Shown: positions 51,801-62,400 of the stretch, in pieces | Numbering within the stretch: position 1 is the stretch's first letter | Layout: the number at the start of each line of letters is the position of its first letter | From: Paragordius varius | Taxonomy: Eukaryota > Nematomorpha | Assembly (NCBI GenBank): GCA_964247055.1 | Contig: OZ176055.1 | Location: 7,626,001-7,690,000, forward strand | Length of the DNA stretch: 64,000 nucleotides | Direction: 5' to 3' | The notes under the pieces: generated by a model | Told to the model about the DNA's origin: nothing | Seen by the model: the letters and a program-made list of their open reading frames with translations, nothing else | Databases searched by the model: none | Position numbers and translations under genes: made by a program

Positions 51801-54800
51801 AGTACCATCATCCCCAAAGTCTGGAGTATCAGGAGGAGCAGCATTTGGCGCCTTAGCTGGTATGAACTAAAACTAATGGTTCTTTTTATAATAAATTAAC
51901 CCATAAAGTTCTCTATAATAAACAATTATTTTTTGTAACATGTAGGTAAACTTACTGCATTAGGTATATTTTACAATGCTTTAGATTTTCTAGAAATATA
52001 TTTAACTATATACATGAATAACGCTATATAATCGTTAATTTTTAGCGGCGAAAGGTAAAAATCTTAACATTGAACTTTATTTATATTTCCGTCATTATTA
52101 AATTATATATGTCTTACTAAATGATTTTAGGTTTATTCACGACTGGAAGTATGATTTTATTGTATTATCAAATTGTAATTTATAGGTGTCCTATTCACTA
52201 TAATTGTCGGTACGTATTTTGATCAATTTGTTTCAATGTCATTTCTCGTATTCTTAATATTTACTAATCGATTATATTATTGTAGGAGGGATTGGAATTA
52301 TTATGTTAGCGGTGGGAGCAGCCATTTCCAGTAATATAAATTATTTTTAAATTCTTACTTGAGAATACCCATTACTTAATACTTAAATATATATGTATAT
52401 ACAGCAAATGACCATAACTCCAAAATTCTCAGCGTTGAAAGTTAGTATTATAATTTTTAATTTTTATATATTTATTAATATTACAAAACTATGCATTACC
52501 CATATATATTTCGTTTAGCAAATCGCGAAGAAAATGGTATATATTAATTGTAAAAATTTATAGTTAAAACTCTTCTCGTTGAGGTTCCTATCCAAAAACA
52601 AGATGGTACAATGAAAGGTAATATATACAACTTATAATAATTAAACTTATATGGAGAAACATAAAAACATAAGGACAAATATTGTTTAAAAGACCTCTGT
52701 ACTTTTCTAAACTTATTTTTTTTAATATAACTCATTGTTTTAAATAGCGTAGTATGAATTAGAGATTACATTTTAATACCGCTCTTCTATAATATTAATT
52801 AGACAAGACTCCACAAAGCCCTCATGTGTATATATCAGAAAATAATGTTAAAACAACTTTGTTATCACAAACGGATGATTGTCTTTTGTTCAAAATTGAG
52901 ATTTCGTTGGCTGGTAATTTAATAGGACATTGATCAATGTCTTATAAATTACTTTTTATATCATATAATTGTGGTATAGAAATGCGGAAAGGTAATTGTT
53001 ATGACAAAAAAAATTCTCTCTATGGAATCCAAAACTACTTTTTGCGTCTTGAAGAGTCAGGAGGATCCAAAAACTTAGTAATTGATTATGCAATGTCGGA
53101 ATCGACTAAGAGTACCACAGCTCTTTTGGATATACATGGACCTTATAACTTTAATCAAAAACAATCTGTAACGGTATGTAGTCTCAATTTTTTATCAATT
53201 TTTATGTATCGTCTCTAAATAACGATTCGCGAACTAAGGGTGACTGAGGGATTTGAAAAATTCTTTGAGTCCTTAAAAAATGTTTGAATTACCAAAACGT
53301 TGAAAACATAATGAACTTTTTAAAAAACTAACGGATAAACTCATTAGCATGTTTGCAATATATTAGGGTTGGTATGAATTATTTTTGAAATATCGTGACT
53401 ATTTTTCAGGATTTTTTAAAACAAAAAATTGAATACAACCGCAAATGAACCAATTTCTGATTTAAAAAGAAGAATATATTAATATGACCATATTTATGCT
53501 TTTATTTGAATAATTAAAACTCCTTGTTGTGTGTGTTATCTTTGGAGAAAAGTAATGTTTTCTGTTTTTATCAGGCTAAATTAAAGTGTTAAATTTTTTT
53601 TACCAAGAATTTTGATAATTTTAACAGATGATAAGAGCGTGAAAGCTAAATAATTTGGCAAATATTATAAACAATATTAATTTTAATTTTTGTAAGAATT
53701 ATAAAATTTTTCAAACTATAAATAAAATTTTATTAGAATCTTTGCAATATATTTTTAATAAAATAAGTTATCATAAATTGAAAACCTAATTATCTGTTTA
53801 ATATTGTGTTAGTCTCAAAATCCAAAATCATTTGTTGTTAATAACTTACGGCCCGGAAAATATACCATGCTTCTGCAAACAACCATAAACGGACAGCAAG
53901 ATTTAGCTCGTCAAATTGATACGAATTTTACATGTAATTAATTAAACAACTAAATGAATTATCCTAAAAAACAAATTTTAACTTTTTTGGATGATTGTCA
54001 TTTATAAAAAATCTATAACTTAATTATATATAATTACAAAATAATGTATCGCTTTTTTTATACAACACACTGAAAATTATTTGCCCTAAAATGATGATGT
54101 GATGGATATCCCTTAATTTGGATACAAACTTTGGGGAAGTTGAGACAGCTTGGACCATAGCATTCTGTTGTAAGATATTTATGCAAGCTCATGATTGAAT
54201 GTGCTCTAATTTTTTTAATCTGATCTAAGTATCGTAGTTTAGGTGGCCTTCCACACTTCCTAGCCCTTTCAGGGCCTAATATACTCCCTTTTTCTAAGTT
54301 ATCAACTCTTACACATGTTCAAAAAATCTGAGTTGCAAGGTATGAATTATTGTAGAGTTTGTTTGGGGTAAATATGTCTAGTATTTTATCTTTTGTTCCC
54401 ATTGTCTACCGAGCATATATATAGGTTCATAATTCAAATGCTGATGGTCCAGGATTCAGAGATATATTGCATTACTGGAAAATTATTGATTCTATTACAC
54501 GATTTTTGAAGGAATCGGGAAATTTTTATTTTTTAAGAATGGATTTGAGTTGAATTTTTTGCAATTGCACCTCTCCTGGTAGCCATTTATAGAAATAAAT
54601 GTTCTGAGGTAAGTTATGTTGTTCTAAGCAAATAATTCACCCCCCCCCCCCAAGTTATAGTAATAAATTGGCTCTATTTGTATGTATAGCGTTTTCTTGG
54701 GGTTAATTTCAGCCCCACTTAATTCTTTCGTGTTCTATTGTTTTTTAAAGTTCGGAGTAAGTCCTCTCGGTAAAAATTGTTGTGTCGTGTCTCGCCTCCT

Positions 54801-57599
54801 ATTTGGATGTCTGCTGAGTCATCTCCGATTATTAAAATGGTTTATGAATATCGAATAATAAACCCGATTTTTAAAAGAATTATAGAATATACATACAAAA
54901 GCCAAAATACTTTTTGCCCAAATTGTAGCAAATTATGTGAATCAATTCGGTTTAAAAATATTTGGTTCTATTGGATTAATTTTTAGCCTACAATAATTTT
55001 ATTTTCTGGACCATGTGATTTGCATTCGACTAGAAAAAAATATATAGGGATATAATAAATATTAAATAAAAGGTCTTAAACTTAAAATTTAAGGAAAAAT
55101 TTTAACGATCTTGTAAGATACATACTAAACAATAATTTAATATAGACTCGTGGAGATCTTCATGGATGGATATGTTATTACAATCGAGTCGGTTTTTTTT
55201 CAATGTTGAGATAAAACTTTTCCATAAAGTGTGTGGCAAAAATTTGTTTTTTTATATATTGTCCATCCACCTATTTGAACTACGCCTACGTTTATTGCTG
55301 ATTTTTCTCAACATCAAAGAGTAATTAGCTAGATTTCATAATGTGGCCAAAGTAAAATAGTTGGGTGCGGATCGATATGCTAAGAGGGTATATTAGGATC
55401 GATTTTATTTAGGATATGTTTGTCAAGCTTGTGAAGTTTCAAAATCGTTAGCATATAAAACACACAAGCGTTCATAGTAGTTCAGAGTCCGCCATTTATG
55501 AAGAATTAGTTGAGTAGGCTAGCCACATATTTTTGTTTTATGAACTGTTATTTGATGTCCAGATTTCGAAAATAATTATGAGCCTTTTGACCATAGCATC
55601 GAGTGTGTATTTATTATCGATCCTATTATGCTCCTTCCGATACATGTATAAATAATTATTATTTCATAAAGGTTAATGGCTATTAAATCATTAGAAACTT
55701 TCGGGCAATTTGCAATATTTTTGTGAGATACTCTTCCTACCATCAATATATTGAATTTTTGTGATAATGACTTTCGATTGTCTGCGAACTGTATCATCTT
55801 TGTAATAGAGGTTAGAATTGTAGTTAGAAAATCCAAAATTAAAATTTATGGCTGTAAATTCTAGAAAAAATAAATATGCGCTTTTAAACATTCCTGTTTA
55901 ATTATTAGTATTCATTTTTTATAGTTTCAGTTATTTTAATATATTAGTTTTAAATATTAATGGGCATCGAATCCCTTATTCTGCAGATATAATAATATCG
56001 TTTGAGCAATATAGCCTAACCTATTTAAGTCCTTCTTTTGAATAGGTTAGGCTATATTTTTTTAATTCTAATTTTTGAGGGCACAAAATCACAAAAAAAA
56101 TTTTTATTGAGATCTGTGCTACACTACAATTATTATTAAATGTCAGTATTAAAGAAGCCTAAAAAATTGTTGGCTCTTGTTATAAATGTATTTATATGCG
56201 TCTTAACTTGATTTTATGGAACTTATTTTTTAACATTTAGACGATGGCGAAACCCTGAAAGGTATAATAGCGTGTAACATGTTAACTATTAATGACAAAA
56301 AATATTTATTATATTAAAAATATTTCTTTTGGGTAAAAAAATATAATTTGCAAAAATATAAATTTTTACAAAGAAAACCGTTACCTATTAAAATCTAAAA
56401 TAGGGTTATTCAGATAATAAAAGATGTACCTTTTAAAGCCAGTCATTTTTATAATATTTTGCTTTAAAATTGCAAAAAGTACTCATAGATAAAAAGTAAT
56501 ATGATTTTCTTTTATAATTGGCTTTGTATTTTGGAAAAATGTTTAATATTATATGAGGTAATAATAAATATTTTACTTATTTTTGACCAACATATTGAAA
56601 AGTTTAGTAAATTTTAGTATCAAAGTTTACGTTTGAATGTTAACCCCATTTTTTGGATCCGAAAACTAGAGTGTTTGCTTATGAAAGCCCCACATTTAAA
56701 AAATTGCATTTTGACCCCAGTCCCTGATAAATATGCCTGATAAATATGCTATAATAATATCAATACATAAGAACAGTTAAAACTTTTTTTATATTCGATT
56801 TGGATTAACTCTGTAATAAATGTTTCAGAAGATAACGACCTTCTTAAAGGTGATTACGCATGTTTAAACAAAACGTCCATTCAAATTTGCACCAACTACT
56901 TGAATATTTATCCCGACAAATCTTACAAAATCTCTCTGCATGATGTAGATGAAATGAGTTTTGTATATGGCACAAATGTTAAGAATATTGTAAGTCAAAA
57001 GTTTATTAAATATAAATGTATCATAATGATGAAAAAAATATTATAAAACTTAGAAAAATTATTTTACCCACAAAATACCAGTAGAAAAATTATGAACGTT
57101 AAAATTTATTAAATTTAAATATCAAAGGAAAAACTATTATGACATTTATATATTTTTTGGTTTGAAATTTATACGGTAATTAAGTTAAATTACAGTATAT
57201 ATAAAATTTATACAAACGAAACATAGGAATATACTCATATATTTTTTTATAAAAGACAACCATACTTTTACAAACTTTAATTATCCTATTAAAAACAATT
57301 ATTAATCATATATATAATTATTTGTGTTACCAATATACATTTCTATTTTTTTTCTTTGGAGTAAAAATTCAGATTAAAAAAGTATAGTTATATTTTATAA
57401 AAAAATATTTGTCTTTATATTACGTTTTGTCTGTATAATTTTAATTATTACTGTATATTGATGTATATTTTAGAGATCCAAATGTATTGAAATAAATATG
57501 GATATGTCCAAGTTGAAAAGTGGCAAAGAATATCTTATTGCGTATAAGCCTTTACATGCATGCTACGAACAGATTGGAAAATTAATAATATTACTCTAA
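39783..57599 (+). CDS. Micro-exon cassette gene encoding a secreted/membrane precursor (up to 888 aa)
   Basis: Exons: 39783-39825, 41922-42116, 42212-42298, 42596-42676, 42765-42920, 44238-44303, 44412-44528, 44675-44695, 45451-45477, 45504-45533, 45558-45593, 45750-45815, 46366-46431, 46521-46586, 46621-46656, 46765-46821, 47060-47119, 47379-47396, 47435-47506, 47558-47605, 47685-47717, 47743-47796, 49341-49406, 49649-49732, 50272-50316, 50344-50367, 51803-51859, 51946-51963, 52046-52054, 52131-52148, 52186-52209, 52286-52330, 52405-52440, 52519-52536, 52564-52617, 52803-52913, 52980-53173, 53813-53933, 56241-56261, 56829-56989, 57474-57599. All are GT/AG-bounded; 38 of 40 introns are phase 1, so almost every internal exon is a skippable multiple of three. 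The product has a signal peptide (MYLVIILLSILS), a ~170-residue N-terminal domain ending in a furin-type RVKR (about 184-187), an acidic region (~250-550), a hydrophobic segment (~586-607) and a Cys-containing C-terminal domain. No family recognised. Individual micro-exons need transcript support; the frame-wide consistency makes the gene itself convincing. Confidence 0.85.
39976..40310. mobile_element. MITE copy B with tandem-repeat terminal inverted repeats
   Basis: Ends TATACCATTTACA and TGTAAATGGTATA are inverted repeats that continue as tandem units: three CAAATTCACCC units on the left, four GGTGAATTTGAATTG-type units on the right. The flanking TA suggests a TA target duplication. No coding capacity. 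Located in intron 1 of the micro-exon gene. Confidence 0.85.
40584..40640. mobile_element. hAT-like terminus
   Basis: Begins CAGGGGTGGTCAATC followed by a CCCGCGGGCTAC block, typical of hAT ends. No matching second end was found, so this is a fragment in intron 1 of the micro-exon gene. Confidence 0.45.
41285..41403 (-). mobile_element. Penelope-like retroelement fragment (GIY-YIG region)
   Basis: Minus-strand frame reads VYVGQTNRKINTRINKHK followed by SAAKHALDYDH, matching from memory the GIY-YIG endonuclease C-terminus of Penelope-like elements (YIGQT...R...EH and SALAEHA...NH). Only this piece is recognisable; the rest is lost or too decayed. It lies in intron 1 of the micro-exon gene. 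Confidence 0.6.
43059..43225 (+). repeat. Dispersed repeat, related to 57740-57903
   Basis: Shares the order of words ATATATTTTCTGATA, AAAATACA, CAT/AAGAAA and CGCAC with 57760-57895. Conceptual translations correspond as KHIFSDIKIH / KYIFSDRKIH and later KFAHN / NRAHN. This looks like two decayed copies of one mobile sequence of unknown family, not exons of the host gene. Confidence 0.4.
44868..44920. mobile_element. Solo right end related to the 36.8-kb hAT
   Basis: GGGCCGCGGTTTGAGTATCAC is nearly identical to the right end of the hAT at 38950-38971, preceded by a similar AAAGCAC ... GCGGCC block. No left end or target duplication identified. It lies in an intron of the micro-exon gene. 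Confidence 0.65.
45451..50367 (+). other. Acidic mini-exon array within the micro-exon gene
   Basis: Seventeen consecutive phase-1 mini-exons (24-84 nt), most ending in a split Gly codon. Five of them (45750-45815, 46366-46431, 46765-46821, 47060-47119, 49341-49406) are recognisable duplicates with the consensus D-x-D-[EK]-M-T-[DN]-E-[AV]-S-[DE], followed by an Asp/Glu/Ser tail. The others are Asp/Glu/Ser/Asn-rich with occasional basic variants (46521-46586: NRKRPHSDTSSDNERKEKR). The encoded region would be disordered and highly negative. Confidence 0.85.
48186..49069. repeat. Large foldback (inverted repeat), 884 bp
   Basis: Two arms of about 400 bp in inverted order around 48592-48617. The outer ends GAGAGAAAATT (48186) and TTTTCTCTC (to 49069) pair. 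Also paired are ATGATAGAACTTGAGATATGG with CCATATCTCAAGTTCTATCAT and, near the apex, AGTAGTGGAATAACC with GGTTATTCCACTACT. The arms differ by small indels and substitutions. No coding content. It sits in the intron between mini-exons 47743-47796 and 49341-49406. Confidence 0.88.
51803..52440 (+). other. Micro-exon cluster encoding a Gly/Ala-rich membrane segment
   Basis: Seven exons of 57, 18, 9, 18, 24, 45 and 36 nt. Joined they give SGVSGGAAFGALAG, then GKLTALG, AAKG, LFTTG, SVLFTIIVG and GIGIIMLAVGAAIS. The last two make a 20-odd residue hydrophobic stretch suited to a membrane helix or a fusion-peptide-like segment. Skipping exons 52186-52209 or 52286-52330 would keep frame but remove the membrane span. 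Confidence 0.75.
54060..54860 (-). mobile_element. Decayed LINE (reverse transcriptase C-terminal part)
   Basis: Minus-strand fragments in different frames: IIGDD near 54820, EINPKKT near 54700 (the GLxxNxxKT motif of LINE reverse transcriptases), and RKCGRPPKLRYLDQIKKI near 54140-54270, matching the RGRPxxRWxD motif at the end of many LINE ORF2 proteins. The more 5' part is lost or lies in the degraded stretch to about 55600. It sits in the 2.3-kb intron after exon 53813-53933. Confidence 0.6.
56008..56058. repeat. Perfect 18-bp hairpin
   Basis: AATATAGCCTAACCTATT (56008-56025) pairs perfectly with AATAGGTTAGGCTATATT (56041-56058) across a 15-nt loop. Intronic. Confidence 0.85.
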
Positions 57600-57630
57600 T
57601 AATCGTTACTCTTTTAATCTAATCACAGTC

Positions 57631-57636
57631 AATAAA
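57631..57636 (+). promoter_or_regulatory. Polyadenylation signal AATAAA for the micro-exon gene
   Basis: AATAAA 32 nt after the stop codon at 57597-57599. Confidence 0.55.
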
Positions 57637-57739
57637 TAATTGGTCATATTGTATTTAAATTTAAAAAAAAATAATAGAATCTTATTAAATGCCATGCGTG
57701 TGCACCGAAATCGCAAATTTGGATATATGTACACAATGC

Positions 57740-57903
57740 ACAGAAAAAATTTATTGACGAAATATATATTTTCTGATAGAAAAATACACCAGTCTCATGG
57801 TGCTTTTGGTTTTGGGCTTTGCAAGTCATTAAAGAAATATATATCCATTTTTGTGGTAATTGCTTATAAAAATTACAAAAATCGCGCACATAATTATAAA
57901 TAA
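57740..57903 (+). repeat. Dispersed repeat, related to 43059-43225
   Basis: Second copy of the sequence described at 43059-43225, immediately 3' of the micro-exon gene. A GGTGCTTTTGGTTTTGGGCTT segment has a weaker relative near 61885-61910 (GGTGTTTTTGGTTTAAAGGCTT). Family unknown. Confidence 0.4.
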
Positions 57904-58663
57904 TTTTTTTTGATGAAAATTAAATGCAATCAAAAAATATAAAATATAATATTTATAAAATTTTAATATTTAGATGTGGGCTCCGAAAGACTTATATTTT
58001 TTCCTACTCTAAAATGAAATTCCCTCAAAAAAACGCAAAAATGCCAAGATTTGGCGATAATTTTTTTAGGATACTATGAATAAAAAAAATATTTTGAAAA
58101 AATGTTACTTTCTAAAAAAATAATTTTTAATTTTTATAAACCTTTTTTTATGGTATTTTGGATGGTCAAAACAATAGGAATATAGAAACACTTTATATAT
58201 ATAATGGGATACACTTAAATGACACCTCAGATTTTTTAAAATATTTCGACCATTTGAGTTTACAAAAGATGTTTTTATAATACTTAAATTATTTAAAGAT
58301 GCAGAATTATAGTCGAAATTCTGATAGCGTCATCCAATTATATATAAATTGTGATTTCTGTCTTAAAATGTCTTTATACAGTTTTCACCATGCTAAAATG
58401 TTTTAACGAAAAATTCAATATCGGAAACTTATTTTACGCTTTAAACCATTAGTAAAATTAAATTTTAGGGAAAAGAATAAAATAATACTGTTTTTAAATA
58501 AAAAAGTTGAGATTAAAAATTTTAGGTCAAATAAAGAAATTATGTTGAAAAATGATAGGATATGTGTATGATACATAGTTTGAATGATAAAAGTTATAGG
58601 GAAAAATGTTGAAGGACCAACTTTAAATGTTGAAAGACCAATTTGAACAGGTTAAAAACACTG

Positions 58664-58715
<52 letters not shown>

Positions 58716-59487
58716 TTCGATAGGAGCACTAGGAAGCTTTTAAAACTTGTAATGAAAACATTTTTGGTTTTTTAGATAATTTAATGGATACTTACAAAAG
58801 CACATTCTAAAAAATAAAATATCAAACTTTATTAATTAAAAAAATTACATCGACCCATTTAAAATATACGAAAATCAGGAGCTATAATTTATCGGCGCCA
58901 AAATCGCAAATCATGATTTTCATTTATTAAAACTCTCTAAATCAAAAAACTATGCGATGGAGGTTTCTGCATTTAATTGTGTAATGAAAATATTAGAAAA
59001 ACGTAATATCACAAAATTTGCCATAAGCGGCATCAGTTCTAAAGTTTGACAGTAAAGCCTGAATTCACAAGTTACGGTATTTTCATCGGGTCGAAACCGA
59101 ATCTTATAACAAAAATTGAAAATACTTTCTTTTATTACACGTCTTGGTACACAGTGGTAATATAGAATTTATTTCTTTAAGTATATTTTATATCAAAACG
59201 ACATTGTATACAAAATATATAATAATGCATCTAAATAAAATATGAATAGCGAAATAAAAAAAACGTATTAAGTTCGACCTTAAAAATTGGGACAGATTGG
59301 TGTGAATAAAAAGTTAATTAATACTAAAAAAATACTAAAAATGGAAATATATTATAGAAAATTGAGTAAAAAAAAGTTGAGACATTTACGATAAAAATGT
59401 GTTACCCTTACATGGAAATACTTGTGTTGTTACATAAAACTAAACAATACTAGATACATCATACAATTGTATTAAAAATATTAAAAT
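57904..59487. other. Non-coding, AT-rich
   Basis: Space between two convergent genes. Includes the TA microsatellite 58668-58713. No gene seen. Confidence 0.5.
58668..58713. repeat. TA microsatellite
   Basis: About 46 nt of uninterrupted TA dinucleotides. Confidence 0.95.
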
Positions 59488-62400
59488 TTAAGGATAATCG
59501 ACATTGTTTGGGTTAGAGGTTGAGCACATAGCTATAGGAATATATTTTACATGGGTTTGCCATTGTGGTGTAACTTGGAAGAATTTAACATTTTCCCACA
59601 CCACATTGTCAATCAAAACTGTAAATCGTGCAAAAATTATTAAACACATAAGTAAAAAAAGAAATAAAATTTTAGGGAGTCACTATTACCCTTCAAGGGA
59701 TGAGTATTTGTTTTAGTGGAACAGACAACCAATCTTCTAACATTGTGCGCCTCAAATTTCGTAATACATAAATTTTGATTCAAATTCGGCGTATTATCTT
59801 CCTTTGTCTTCAAGCATTGATTTTTAAAAATTTGATTTTCTTGGTTTTTAAGACCGCTGGTAACTTTCATGGATGATAAATTCTTAACTATATGAACAGA
59901 AATATAATCTTTATTATTCTATGTTATGCCAAAAAAAAGTTATAATTAAATTACATTTAGATTTCTTTCCCTTAAGATCCATTTTTAAAACCAGCAAATT
60001 AGAGTTTTGAATAGTAGATACATTGTTCTTGCTATTACAGTCACGAGTTATTTGAAGGGATTTTAGCCTGTTTCCGGACTTAATACTCCTTTTTTGAAGT
60101 ATGTATTGAGATGTGAAACTAGAGTTTTTCCCGTCAAAATATGTACCGACCAATTTATTTTTCTTTGTAGTTATGTCAGCCTTAATATCATCTCTTTTCT
60201 CATTTCCACCATCATTAGCCAAATCATCAATATCTATGGGAAGCGGATTATTTGCTACATTGTTGTGTTCACGTATCATATGAAAGTTTTTGACTGTTTT
60301 CTTAGAAAAATCTTTGAGTTTCGAAAAATTGAGATTCGATGGAGAAACGAATGTGTAGCGGAATGGATTCAGATCATCAATATATGCTGCGTTTCGGGTA
60401 TAATTAGTCGTAAAATCAAATATTTTTTGATTGCCACTATGAGGATTGAGACGGTTAATGTGCATTACATCTTCCCTAAAGTACCAATAATCAATGTGTA
60501 TATGATGATTCATTGTCATTTCTTTTCTATACCTGTATAAGTGTGTGTTGTATGAGATAATATGAAAGAAAAATTGCAATTAAGCCGAGCATATTTTTTT
60601 TAAAAAACTTTGTTAATTACTTTTGAGTCTCTGGATTGTTTTTGGAGGGCTGAAAAGTGGGATTAAATATATCCATTTTTGGATGCTTAATCGATTCGAG
60701 TAGGTTATCTTTAGTACGATCTATAAACCAATTTATTTTTATACATAACATAATAAAGTTTAATAAAGCATGCATGAAAATAGTACCAGTTAAATCTATT
60801 CCTCGCGAATCGCCTAAACTATTTAGCCTTCTGTGCGATAATCGGCTGTTTGCTTCTTTCGCTAACGAATCACATCCTATAAAAAATATTTCATAGACAA
60901 TGAGGTTATACACAAAAAATAACTTTTTCCTTATAATGGTGAAAAAATCACATTAATAAAGATCTGGCTCATTGCTCCTTTATGGCGATCTTAAAAATGG
61001 TCCACATTATATTTATATTATACGCTAATTTCGAATTAATATCCAATTTTCGAAACAATACTTCATTCCACATTAAAGCAGGACTTGAAAAGCTCTGCTC
61101 TCAGACCCTAACAATTCCGATAACCATACACCATCGATATTGTATGAGCTTACGATCGGGACATATCTATGTTGATGAACTGTTGTTAGCTTCAGAAAAT
61201 TTAACGAGATCAGTCAAGAGTTTAAACTTTGGAAATACTTCCTTGAGTGCCGTGAACTCACGATAAGTATCCAAAAAGTAATGAAAAGAAGAGATATAGG
61301 AATGAAATGAAATACATAGGCTAAAAATTACTGTTAATCTTGGTTACACAATTCATTCTCAGGATTAAAATGAATTTTTTAAATTATTTATGCCCTCCAT
61401 GCTTTCTAGCAAACATTTATATTTCACCCTTATATCCAATTTTAAAATAATGGTGAGATAGAAGTGTAAACAAGTTTACCTTGCTTTATAATTTTCCGCT
61501 CACTAAAGTGTATTAGCCATAGAAAATCGTATTTTCATAGATTAAGAAAGGTTCAGACAATATCAATACATATTCAGCAATTAACACATCTCAAACAATA
61601 TATACAAGCTTGGTATTAGGCCCACAATACATATGCAAGTCAAACGTGGAAAGTTAACAAAACACAAGAATCGACCGACAATATGGAAAAAAATATTAAC
61701 AAAAATAGAGTTGGTGATGCAGCAATAACATGGGGCAAAACAATTTTTACAAGAAAATTGGGGTTGTCAACACGAATAAAAAATTTATATAACAACAAAA
61801 TAAAACCACTTTGTTGAATTAGACTTCATACAAAATTGGTCATAAATAATCCCGTGTTCTATATAAATATAATCAAGATGATCAAGGTGTTTTTGGTTTA
61901 AAGGCTTACGAATGAATTAAGAAACACTACATATTTCACCAAAATCAAATTCGCATAATTTTGGAAAAATCTTTCATAACATCATATAGCAGGATTTGAA
62001 ATTTAAATTTTTTATGAGCACTATGTTATCAGGGTTTATGAAAATAAAAAAAATTATTTTTTTACTAAAAGATGGTGGATCCTTAGATGCAGATAATATA
62101 TTTGAACCTTTCATTTGAATACGTGACGGAATAAGTAATGATCGAACCCGCATAACATCTGTAGGTGTACATGCTTTGATTGAGTTTCCATTATAAGTAT
62201 TATTATCATGAAAATAGTTTGACTTTGGTGGTGGAGTCAATATCAATCTAGCTTCCTAACAATTATTTTAACAAAAATGTTTACAATATGTAAAAGTATT
62301 TATACTGTAAATTAAATGATAGAAAAAACGAATTACAATAAATTAATCCAATTTTTTCCAATAAAAACATATTAATTGAAATTTAAGTTAGTAAAGAAAA

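Noticed and set aside
60094-60540. 148-codon plus-strand open frame
   Set aside because: Antisense shadow of the 59955-60532 minus-strand exon, whose splice sites and phase fit the rest of that gene.
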